A stretch of DNA of 59,822 nucleotides from JACJYC01 sp964558465 (lineage in GTDB: Bacteria > Bacteroidota > Bacteroidia > Chitinophagales > Saprospiraceae). Shown here one piece after another: positions 16,803 to 24,231 of the stretch. The notes under the pieces are model-generated. The model had not been told where the DNA came from. It saw nothing but the letters and a program-made list of their open reading frames with translations, and did no database searches. Made by a program: the position numbers and the translations under genes. Location: the NCBI GenBank assembly GCA_964558465.1, contig CAZLEF010000041.1, forward strand, positions 1 through 59,822, in the 5' to 3' direction. The first letter of the stretch is position 1, and every line of letters begins with the position of its first letter.

Positions 16803-18458
16803 CTACCCCGCCATCAATTCCCGCGCATTTTCAATGGCCGAATCGCTCGGAGGGCTTTGGCTCAGCATGGTCGCGATGGCGCGAACCCGCTCGTCGGGAT
16901 TCAGCAATCGCACGTTGGTGACGGTCCGGTCTTCCCGGTCCTTTTTATAAATGAAATAATGTGCGTCGGCTTTGGCGGCGATCTGGGGAGAATGGGTGAT
17001 GGAAACCACCTGGTGTTTCCCGGCCAGTTCTTTTAACAGTTTGCCGACGCTCAGGGCAACATCGCCGGAAACGCCGGCATCGATCTCGTCGAAGATCAAA
17101 GTCGGGAAAGAAATGGCGCCGGCGATCAGGGATTTGGTCGCCAGGTTCAATCTCGATAATTCACCGCCCGAAGCCACATCCTTGATGGCCTGCAGCCGCC
17201 CGCCTTTGTTGGCGGCAAATAAAAACTGCACCTCGTCGAGGCCGGTGGGCGAAAAATCCCGGAGTTCCTGGAAATCCACTTTAAGCTGGGCATGGGGCAT
17301 CGCTAACTGGACAAGTCTTTTTTCTACATCAGCACTGAAAACGGGGCCAACCGCCCGCCTCTTTGCACGCAATTCTGCGGAAAGGGTCTGCAAAACGGCT
17401 TGTTCTTCCACTAGTTTCCCTCTGAGTTCCATGATCTGGCCGCCCAGGTCGGCAAAAGCGCCCAGCCGGCTTTCTGTTTCGGCTTGCAATGCAAGGAGGT
17501 CGGCTACGGTGCGGGCGTTGTATTTGTTCTGAAGGCGGTAGATGAGGTCGAGTCTTTGCTGCACTTCAAGGATCCGTTCGGGGTCGTATTCGGTTTCCTC
17601 CGCCATTTTCTCAAACTCGCCGGAGAGGTCCTGCAATTCCAGGATGATGCTGTCGAACCGCTCATTGAACCTGGAGATTTCCGGACTGACCTTTCCAAGG
17701 GTTTGCAGCGCATTCCGGATATCCGTCAGTTGAGAAAGTACGGCTAAATCACTTTCACTCAATACCTGGAAAGCCTCGCCCATGATGCGTTTGATGTCTT
17801 CGGCGCGGGTGAGTTTTCCCATTTCGCCTTCCAGGGTCTCTTGTTCCCCGTCGATGAGGGCGGCGGAGTTCAGCTCGTCCAACTGGAACTGCAGGAAATC
17901 AATTTCCCTGGCAGATTGATTGTTTTCTTCTTCCAGGGCGGCCAACCGGCGTTGATCGGCCTGGTATTTCCGGAAGCGGCCCTGATATTTGTCCAGCAGA
18001 TCTTTGTTGCCGGCCAGGGCGTCGATTATCCGGAGCTGGAAGGAAATCCGGTTGATGTCGAGCGTGTCAAATTGCTGGTGCAGGTCGATCAGGGAAGCGC
18101 TGAGGTCTTCCAGCACTTTGAGATTTACCGGGCTGTCGTTGACAAATGCGCGGGACTTTCCGGAGGGCAGGATCTCCCGCCGGATCACCAGCTCGGCATC
18201 GTAATCCAGTTCGTTTTCTTCGAAAAACGGCTTGAGCCCGTACTGGCGGATATCAAATATCCCTTCCACCACACATTTTTCGTTCTGGTCGTACAGCGAC
18301 TTGGTATCTGCCCGTTCGCCCATGATCAGGCCGAGTGCGCCGACCAGGATGGACTTGCCCGCGCCGGTTTCGCCCGTAATGATCGTCAGGCCCTCGGAAA
18401 AACGGATCTCCAAGGATTCAATAATGGCGTAATTGCGGATTTGCAGACTTCGTATCAT
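16803..18458 (-). CDS. DNA repair protein RecN
   Basis: RecN is an SMC-like cytoplasmic ATPase in double-strand break repair. The protein starts MIRSLQIRNYAIIESL and has Walker A GETGAGKS at residues 29-36, long coiled-coil regions in the middle, and the C-terminal signature VASGGELSRLNLA followed by the Walker B LIFDEIDAGVSG and the H-loop VSITHSPQIAAKA. At 551 residues it has family length. ATG 18458 was chosen because it begins the conserved N-terminus; the open frame runs 11 codons further. It is the first of two adjacent minus-strand genes after the dipeptidase, with about 100 bases between. Confidence 0.97.
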   Translation of the reverse strand: MIRSLQIRNYAIIESLEIRFSEGLTIITGETGAGKSILVGALGLIMGERADTKSLYDQNEKCVVEGIFDIRQYGLKPFFEENELDYDAELVIRREILPSGKSRAFVNDSPVNLKVLEDLSASLIDLHQQFDTLDINRISFQLRIIDALAGNKDLLDKYQGRFRKYQADQRRLAALEEENNQSAREIDFLQFQLDELNSAALIDGEQETLEGEMGKLTRAEDIKRIMGEAFQVLSESDLAVLSQLTDIRNALQTLGKVSPEISRFNERFDSIILELQDLSGEFEKMAEETEYDPERILEVQQRLDLIYRLQNKYNARTVADLLALQAETESRLGAFADLGGQIMELRGKLVEEQAVLQTLSAELRAKRRAVGPVFSADVEKRLVQLAMPHAQLKVDFQELRDFSPTGLDEVQFLFAANKGGRLQAIKDVASGGELSRLNLATKSLIAGAISFPTLIFDEIDAGVSGDVALSVGKLLKELAGKHQVVSITHSPQIAAKADAHYFIYKKDREDRTVTNVRLLNPDERVRAIATMLSQSPPSDSAIENARELMAG

Positions 18459-18556
18459 AATGCTGGGTGCGGAGCGCAGGGCCCGGCACAAAAATACATT
18501 TTAAAACAAATATTTTTTCCTTAAGCCGGTTAATCATGAAAGCTTTTCTGATTTTT

Positions 18557-19645
18557 TCATTCATTCCAGGCTTCCAACAAAAACCGGATCCAGTTTTTGC
18601 TCATGATATTGTTGATGTCTTCCGCTGAATATCCGCGGTTTTGCAGGACGGGGATCAGCTTTTGCAGGTCGGCGATGGTGTCGATCTCCGCCGGGCTCTG
18701 GTTTTTGCCAAAAGCCCCGTCCAGATCGCTCCCGATGGCGGCGTGCAGGGAATTGCCGGCCAACTGGCAAATATGGTCGATATGGTCGGCCACGCTTTCC
18801 AGGGTCACGCCCGCACTTTCCGGGGTTGATACCCCGCGTACCCAGCCGGGCGCGAGCATCCAGGCGTCGAAGGCGGCCCCGATAACCGCTTTCCGGTTGA
18901 TCAGTTCCCGGATCTGTTCGTCGCTGAACTGGCGGTTATGCGGTACCAATACCCGGCAATTGTTGTGGCTGGCCCATACCCGGCCCCGGAAATGATCCAG
19001 CGCTTCCCAAAAGCTCTGGTCGCAGAGGTGGGTGGCGTCAAGGATGATATTCAGGTCTTCCATTTTTTTTAACAGCGCCTTGCCTTTTTCTCCGATCCCA
19101 CCCTCGGAGTCGGTGCCGAAGGCGTAGGTCCCGGGGCCATAATGGGCAGGACCGAGGGCGCGAAGCCCGTCTGCATGGGCTTTTTCCAGGTAGTCAAGGC
19201 CGGCGATCGAATCGGCGCCCTCCAGGCTCAGGATGTATCCTATCGCCTTGTACCCGGGATCGGCCAGCTTTTCCAGGTGCTGTTGAAGTGAACCGGTATC
19301 GGTGACCGGCTGGAGCTGTCCGGCTTCTTCCATGGCCCGGTACCAGGCGAGTTGAGCCTGTGTCATGGCCCAGGCTTGCTGCGGTGAACGCCATCCGGGC
19401 AGAGGGTTGCTTTTTTTGACATACCGCGCGATCTGCGTGGCCATGCAAAGCCGGATATTTCCGGCCCGAAGGGCGGAAAAGGAGACCGTCCCCAACCCCC
19501 GGTCCGGTTTGTCGGTCATTGATTTTTCGCTTTCCCTGATTTCGTCTGTTGTCCAGGTCAGGTCGCGGTTCCACTCCATGGCATTCATGGCAAGGTCGAG
19601 GTGGCCGTCGAAGATGAGGATGCCGGGTTGTTCTTTTTCGCCCAT
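18557..19645 (-). CDS. Membrane dipeptidase, peptidase family M19
   Basis: The protein is a zinc dipeptidase of the renal dipeptidase family, which hydrolyses dipeptides, including some with D-residues. The N-terminal DGHLDLAMN supplies the first metal ligands (H15, D17), SLEGADSI the bridging Glu, LDATHLCD and WASHNNCR the two His of the second site, and IGSDLDG a conserved C-terminal Asp. At 362 residues the length is normal. No signal peptide is visible, so a cytoplasmic location is likely. A -7-type box lies upstream at 19665-19672. Confidence 0.93.
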   Translation of the reverse strand: MGEKEQPGILIFDGHLDLAMNAMEWNRDLTWTTDEIRESEKSMTDKPDRGLGTVSFSALRAGNIRLCMATQIARYVKKSNPLPGWRSPQQAWAMTQAQLAWYRAMEEAGQLQPVTDTGSLQQHLEKLADPGYKAIGYILSLEGADSIAGLDYLEKAHADGLRALGPAHYGPGTYAFGTDSEGGIGEKGKALLKKMEDLNIILDATHLCDQSFWEALDHFRGRVWASHNNCRVLVPHNRQFSDEQIRELINRKAVIGAAFDAWMLAPGWVRGVSTPESAGVTLESVADHIDHICQLAGNSLHAAIGSDLDGAFGKNQSPAEIDTIADLQKLIPVLQNRGYSAEDINNIMSKNWIRFLLEAWNE

Positions 19646-19664
19646 TCTTTTGAAATTGAAAATT

Positions 19665-19672
19665 CAAAGGTA
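19665..19672 (-). promoter_or_regulatory. -7 box upstream of the M19 dipeptidase gene
   Basis: On the minus strand this reads TACCTTTG, an exact match to TAnnTTTG, 20 bases before the ATG. Upstream is the repeat-rich spacer, with no clear -33 TTG at standard spacing. Confidence 0.55.
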
Positions 19673-19675
19673 ATC

Positions 19676-19768
19676 CAATCAATTGTTGATGCGTTGATTT
19701 GTTGATTTGTTGATGCGAGGATTCGAATCAATCGAACCAATCGAATCGTTCCATCGATTTCAATCAAA
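19676..19768. repeat. Mixed tcaatcgaa and gttgattt word repeats
   Basis: The spacer between two divergent genes is mostly short word repeats: gttgatttgttgatttgttgatg, then attcgaatcaatcgaacc and similar. The same words occur at 1-50, 15919-15990 and 33736-33810. Confidence 0.8.
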
Positions 19769-19800
19769 ATTCCTATCTTGCCGGACAAAACCTGCAGACC

Positions 19801-20436
19801 ATGAATAAATCATTCCTTGTATTTCTGGACGCCGGCCATGGCGCCCTTGACGCCAAAGGTAATTACGTAACCGCGCCCAGCAAACAATTTCAGCACAGCC
19901 AGGGCACCTTTCACAAAGGCGGCTGGTTTTATGAAGGCGTCTGGGACCGAACCCTGACCAACCGGGTAGCAGCCAAACTCCGCCAACTGAACATTGAACA
20001 CCTCATCGTCAGCCACGAATACCTCGATACCAGCCTGGCATACCGCGTGGATATGGCCAACTGGTACGCCAAAAAGGTGACAAAATCGCTGTACATTTCC
20101 AACCATGCCAACGCCTCTGGATCCGGAAACGCCCGGGGTTTCGAAGTATATACAACGCCGGGCAAAACCGCTTCGGATCCCGTGGCGGAAATCCATTACA
20201 ACAACGTGAAGGAACTTTTGGGCGACCGGATCTCGTTCCGCCCCGACCAAAGCGACGGCGATGCGGACCGGGAAGCTAATTTTTATGTGATCCGCAAGAC
20301 CAGTATGCCCGCCTTCCTGGTTGAACATCTGTTCTTTGACAATTTTGAAGACGCCAAATTACTGATGGACGACGAAATTATAGAGTATTTTGCCGAAGCG
20401 CAGGTGCGTACCATCATTCAGTTTATGGAGTCGTAA
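19801..20436 (+). CDS. N-acetylmuramoyl-L-alanine amidase (Amidase_3 type)
   Basis: The protein is a zinc amidase that cuts between MurNAc and the stem peptide. It opens directly with FLDAGHG (His13), followed by Glu45 in YEGVWDR, His102 in ISNHANA and the catalytic Glu175 in FLVEHLF, the complete Amidase_3 set. At 211 residues it is the bare catalytic domain. There is no signal peptide or targeting domain, which is unusual for a host cell wall amidase and leaves open a phage-like, toxin-like or otherwise exported role. It is a single gene, divergent from the dipeptidase. Confidence 0.92.
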   Translation: MNKSFLVFLDAGHGALDAKGNYVTAPSKQFQHSQGTFHKGGWFYEGVWDRTLTNRVAAKLRQLNIEHLIVSHEYLDTSLAYRVDMANWYAKKVTKSLYISNHANASGSGNARGFEVYTTPGKTASDPVAEIHYNNVKELLGDRISFRPDQSDGDADREANFYVIRKTSMPAFLVEHLFFDNFEDAKLLMDDEIIEYFAEAQVRTIIQFMES

Positions 20437-20467
20437 GTCGTAAGTTGTAAGTCGTAAGTTGTTAGTC
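20427..20467. repeat. 7-bp tandem words after the amidase gene
   Basis: The words gtcgtaa and gttgtaa alternate about five times, beginning at the amidase stop region. This is one of several heptamer arrays in the spacers of this window. Confidence 0.8.
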
Positions 20468-20609
20468 ATCAGTCGCCTGCCGGGGAAAGCAATGCAGAGC
20501 ATCTCAGGAACGAAGAAAGACTGCCTTAGGTCGCTATCGGTCCGGGTAAACCCCATCGGGCCGACATCATTTGGTGCGGGGCAAAGCCCCCCTTTAACCC
20601 AGAACAACA

Positions 20610-22268
20610 ATGACAAATAAGGAGATCGCCAGGGCTTTTCAATACTTGGGGGACATCATGGAACTGCATGATGAAAACCCCTTTAAGATCCGCTCTTACC
20701 AGAATGCTTATCTGGCGCTGCGCAAACTGGACAAACCCCTGACCGAAATGGAAGACGCCGAAATTGAAGCCATTAAAGGGGTAGGGAAAGCCATAACGGA
20801 AAAGATCAGGGAGTTGATCGATACCGGCAAAATGAAGACCCTGGAGCAATACCGGGAAAAAACGCCGGACGGTATACAGGAATTGCTGGAGGTCAAGGGG
20901 TTCGGGCCCAAAAAAGTTCAGGCCGTCTGGCGAGGATTGGGTGTGGAATCGGTGGGAGAGTTGCTTTATGCCGTCAATGAAAACCGTTTAATCGAGCTCA
21001 AAGGGTTTGGGAAAAAAACACAGGAAGAGCTCAAACAAAAGCTGGAATATTTTCAAAAATCCAGGGATCAGTTTCACTATTCCGCACTGGAAACCCCGGC
21101 TGCGGCGTTGGTCAACCGGCTGGAATCCGGGTTGAAAGGCGCCCAGGTCAGCCTTTGCGGACCCATCCGGCGTTGCGCCAACACTTTGGATGGGATCGAT
21201 ATCCTCGTTGCTTTGCCGGGTGATACCGCCGAAATATTGCAGGCCGGTATGCTGCAGCCGGTAGGGGAGAGCGCCCAGCCCGTCTCAGCCGTTTCGACCG
21301 ACGAACTCCCCGTCCGGATCTATCATTGTCATCCGGAGGAATTTGGCTCCAAATTGTTCCGTTATACGGCTTCCGACGAATTCATGGAGGCCTTTATGGG
21401 CGCCTTCCACGGCCTGGATTTCCGGAATTTACCGACCGAACAACAGATTTTTGACCGGGCCGGGATCCCTTTCATCCAGCCGGAATTGCGCGAACAGGCA
21501 TGGGCCGTTGAACTGGCCAAAAAAAATGCCCTTCCGGAACTGATCCGGGAACAGGATGTGCGCGGAGTGATTCACAGCCATACCACCTGGAGCGACGGCT
21601 CAGCCGGCGTTCGGGAAATGGCAGAAGCCGCCAGGGCAAAAGGTTATGCCTATATCGGGATCACGGATCACTCCAAGTCGGCTTTTTATGCCAATGGCCT
21701 TCAGCCGGACCGCGTATTGGCCCAAATGGAAGAGATCGACGCCCTGAACCGGGAAATGGCCCCTTTCCGCATCTTCAAAGGCATTGAATCCGACATCCTG
21801 GGCGACGGGGCCCTCGATTACGATGCGGAGATCCTGGAAAAATTTGATCTCATCATTGCCTCCGTTCATTCCAACCTTCGGATGGACCAGGAAAAAGCGA
21901 CCCGCAGGATCCTGACTGCGATCGAAAACCCTTATACCTCCATACTCGGACACCCCACCGGCAGGTTGCTGCTGTCCCGCCAAGGGTATCCCCTCGATCA
22001 TAAACGGATCATCGATGCCTGCGCAGCCAACGGCGTTTCGATCGAACTGAATGCCAATCCGTACCGCCTCGACCTGGATTGGACCTGGATACCGTGCGCC
22101 ATGGAAAAAGGCGTTTTGATCTCCATTAATCCGGATGCGCACAGCCGGGAGGGGATCGGCGATATTCACTTCGGCGTACTTTCTGCCAGAAAAGGCGGGT
22201 TGACCAAAGCAGCCTGTCTCAATTCAAAAGAGGCCGATGAATTTCTGGCAACCGTCAGAAAACCGTGA
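20610..22268 (+). CDS. PolX-like PHP protein with degenerate polymerase site
   Basis: The 552-residue protein follows bacterial PolX: N-terminal helix-hairpin-helix 8-kDa domain (IKGVGKAITEKI), fingers with a second HhH (VKGFGPKKVQAVWR), a polymerase palm, and a C-terminal PHP domain. The PHP motifs look complete: HSHTTWSDGS from residue 322, GITDHS, KGIESDI, ASVHS, LGHPTGR, ELNANP and INPDAHS. The palm looks altered: canonical GDxD reads DGID at 194-197, and the region that should hold the third Asp reads LPVRIYHCH. So 3'-5' exonuclease or phosphatase activity is likely, and polymerase activity doubtful. It would act in base excision repair in the cytoplasm. Confidence 0.9.
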   Translation: MTNKEIARAFQYLGDIMELHDENPFKIRSYQNAYLALRKLDKPLTEMEDAEIEAIKGVGKAITEKIRELIDTGKMKTLEQYREKTPDGIQELLEVKGFGPKKVQAVWRGLGVESVGELLYAVNENRLIELKGFGKKTQEELKQKLEYFQKSRDQFHYSALETPAAALVNRLESGLKGAQVSLCGPIRRCANTLDGIDILVALPGDTAEILQAGMLQPVGESAQPVSAVSTDELPVRIYHCHPEEFGSKLFRYTASDEFMEAFMGAFHGLDFRNLPTEQQIFDRAGIPFIQPELREQAWAVELAKKNALPELIREQDVRGVIHSHTTWSDGSAGVREMAEAARAKGYAYIGITDHSKSAFYANGLQPDRVLAQMEEIDALNREMAPFRIFKGIESDILGDGALDYDAEILEKFDLIIASVHSNLRMDQEKATRRILTAIENPYTSILGHPTGRLLLSRQGYPLDHKRIIDACAANGVSIELNANPYRLDLDWTWIPCAMEKGVLISINPDAHSREGIGDIHFGVLSARKGGLTKAACLNSKEADEFLATVRKP

Positions 22269-22328
22269 TATTCGAGGCATTACAAGGTTTTTAACAACTC
22301 ATTAACAATAATTGCCGGCTGGTTAACA

Positions 22329-22356
22329 TTGGATGTTTTTTACTTCCCTACCTTTG
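22329..22356 (+). promoter_or_regulatory. Bacteroidota promoter (TTG, 17 bases, TAnnTTTG)
   Basis: TTG at 22329-22331 is followed after 17 bases by TACCTTTG at 22349-22356, a good match to the Bacteroidota sigma-ABfr consensus. It lies 48 bases upstream of the DUF1573 lipoprotein start. Confidence 0.7.
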
Positions 22357-22404
22357 CACCACGATTGAATAAAATTGATTTTTAAACTAAAATTCGTCAA
22401 ATCG

Positions 22405-22944
22405 ATGCGCAAGCTAATTCTATCTTTTGTCGCCATCCTGGCTGTCGCCGCTCTGGTCGTAAGTTGCCAGAGCTCCAGCAAAGATGTCCGCAGCGAAGCC
22501 GTGGAAACTGCTCAACCAGGTGTTCAACCTGCCAACCCCAGCCCGGCCGTAACGCCCAACCAGGCCGCTCCTACAGCGCCCACCGGCCCTACCACCACGA
22601 TGACTTTTGCTGAAACGACTTTCGATTTCGGTACCGTTCAGGATGGTGAGAAGGTTACCCACACTTATAAGTTTAAAAACACGGGCAAAGAGCCCCTGGT
22701 CATTTCCAACGCTCAGGGCAGCTGCGGCTGTACCGTCCCGGCCTGGTCGAAAGAACCCATTGCTCCGGGTGGATCAGGCGAAGTTGTAGTTGAATTCAAC
22801 TCCAAGAACAAGACCGGCAAACGCAACCAGAAAGTGACCCTGACGGCCAATACCGATCCGCCCCAATCCTTCCTTTACCTGACAGGTGAAGTGGTAGGCG
22901 GCGAAAACGCCGGCGGCCAGCCTCAGATCCAGGTGAATAATTGA
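22405..22944 (+). CDS. DUF1573 domain lipoprotein
   Basis: The 179-residue protein starts MRKLILSFVAIL and has a lipobox ending ALVVSC (Cys21), a Pro/Ala/Thr-rich linker of about 45 residues, and one DUF1573 Ig-like domain: FDFGTVQDGEKVTHTYKFKN, then GSCGCTVPAW with the typical CGC, and a GEVVVEFNS strand. DUF1573 proteins are very common in Bacteroidota envelopes; their role is not known. ATG 22405 is chosen over an upstream in-frame codon because the signal peptide begins there. It has its own promoter and a strong terminator, so it is monocistronic and probably well expressed. Confidence 0.93.
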   Translation: MRKLILSFVAILAVAALVVSCQSSSKDVRSEAVETAQPGVQPANPSPAVTPNQAAPTAPTGPTTTMTFAETTFDFGTVQDGEKVTHTYKFKNTGKEPLVISNAQGSCGCTVPAWSKEPIAPGGSGEVVVEFNSKNKTGKRNQKVTLTANTDPPQSFLYLTGEVVGGENAGGQPQIQVNN

Positions 22945-22952
22945 TGACTGAG

Positions 22953-22993
22953 GAACTGCGTGCCACGCCATAGGCGTGGAGGAATCGATTCGA
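22953..22993. repeat. Dispersed hairpin element, copy 1
   Basis: The element reads ggaactgcgtgcc, a 7-bp hairpin (ccacgcc, ata, ggcgtgg), then ggaggaatcgattc. A second copy at 32727-32768 has the same flanks but a stem with a compensating base-pair change. Confidence 0.75.
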
Positions 22994-23020
22994 ATGAAGA
23001 TAAATCATTCGTTTTCCGGA

Positions 23021-23058
23021 AAAAGCCTGTAAATCCGAAAGGACTTACAGGCTTTTTT
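23021..23058 (+). terminator. Rho-independent terminator of the DUF1573 gene
   Basis: A 12-bp stem (23021-23032 with 23045-23056) encloses an inner tcc-gaaa-gga hairpin with a GNRA loop and runs into a T6 tract. It is well placed to end the DUF1573 lipoprotein transcript. Confidence 0.88.
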
Positions 23059-23169
23059 ATTTCCGGGTATTTTTCGTTGGCGTTGCCGACAAAGATATTT
23101 TAACTTTGTCCTTGGCTTTAAACGTGAAAACGGGGGCGGTTTTTTGCAGGTGGACCACGCAGCGATATA

Positions 23170-23224
23170 ACAGCCGTCAACCGTCTCCTTCGACTTCGCT
23201 CAGGAGCCAACCGTCAACCGTCAA
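23170..23224. repeat. caaccgt heptamer words
   Basis: The words gtcaacc and ccgtcaa recur on both sides of an insert, cttcgacttcgctcagga, which resembles the cgactccgctcag element at 56420-56720. Together they fill the spacer before the UbiA gene. Confidence 0.7.
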
Positions 23225-23242
23225 ACAAAACAGAGATCCGCG

Positions 23243-24106
23243 GTGAAGAATTATTTGTCCCTCATCAAATTCAGCCATACCATTTTTGCCCTTCCATTTG
23301 CTTTGCTGGGTTTTTTTCTGGCCTACCTGGAGTATAAATATCCGTTCAGCTGGCGATTGTTTCTCCTGGTGCTCGCATGCATGGTATTTGCGCGCACAGC
23401 CGCCATGGCATTCAACCGCTACCTCGACCGGAATATCGACGGCGTCAACCCCAGGACCAGCCTCCGGGAAATCCCTGCGGGTGTGGTCAGCCCCGGCGCA
23501 GCCCTGGGGCTGGTCATCCTGAGTTCGGCGCTGTTTATTGCGGCGACCTGGTTCATCAATCCGCTTTGTTTTGCACTTTCCCCCGTAGCGCTTCTGATCA
23601 CGCTGGGGTACAGCTATACCAAACGATTTACCGCCCTTTGTCACCTTGTTTTGGGTTTGGGCCTTTCCCTGGCGCCAATCGGGGCCTGGCTGGCCATTGG
23701 AGGAGCGTTTGATAAACTGCCCCTGTTGTACAGCGCCGCCGTGTTGTGCTGGGTTTCGGGTTTTGATATTATTTATGCCCTTCAGGACGAAGAATTTGAC
23801 AGAAAGCACCAACTTCACTCCATACCGGCCAGCATGGGCAAAACAAACGCGCTGAGGTTGTCGGTCGTATTGCATATCCTGAGCGGATTGTTCATCCTGG
23901 CCGCGGTTTCGCTTCAGGACGACCTTTACCCGGCCTTCGGCTGGCTGCACTGGCTGGGCGCTGTCATATTTACCGGACTTTTGGTGTATCAGCATACCCT
24001 CGTGAAGGCCGATGATCTTTCCAAAGTCAACCTGGCTTTTTTCACTACCAACGGAATAGGCAGCCTGGTTTTTGGCGCTGTCGTGATCCTGGATATTTTT
24101 ATTTGA
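23243..24106 (+). CDS. UbiA-family prenyltransferase, MqnP-like
   Basis: This integral membrane prenyltransferase attaches an isoprenoid chain to an aromatic acceptor. The first Asp-rich motif is NRYLDRNID (N58, D62, D66) and the second is LQDEEFDRKHQLHS, and about eight to nine hydrophobic helices are visible in 287 residues. In Bacteroidota, proteins of this type work in menaquinone synthesis, often as MqnP of the futalosine route. The substrate is inferred, since no other mqn genes are in the window. The start is GTG at 23243. Confidence 0.9.
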   Translation: MKNYLSLIKFSHTIFALPFALLGFFLAYLEYKYPFSWRLFLLVLACMVFARTAAMAFNRYLDRNIDGVNPRTSLREIPAGVVSPGAALGLVILSSALFIAATWFINPLCFALSPVALLITLGYSYTKRFTALCHLVLGLGLSLAPIGAWLAIGGAFDKLPLLYSAAVLCWVSGFDIIYALQDEEFDRKHQLHSIPASMGKTNALRLSVVLHILSGLFILAAVSLQDDLYPAFGWLHWLGAVIFTGLLVYQHTLVKADDLSKVNLAFFTTNGIGSLVFGAVVILDIFI

Positions 24107-24231
24107 GCCTTCGGTTCGCCCCGGTTGACAGATAAAAGACATAAATAGATTGAAATTATATAACCTTTGTCCGGTTATTTCGTAGAAACGTAGGAACGTT
24201 GATTTGTTTTCGATAAAAAGTCTGAACGGCT

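Noticed and set aside
23177..24142. Minus-strand open frame of 321 codons
   Set aside because: It is the complement of the UbiA gene, which has complete Asp-rich motifs and membrane helices.
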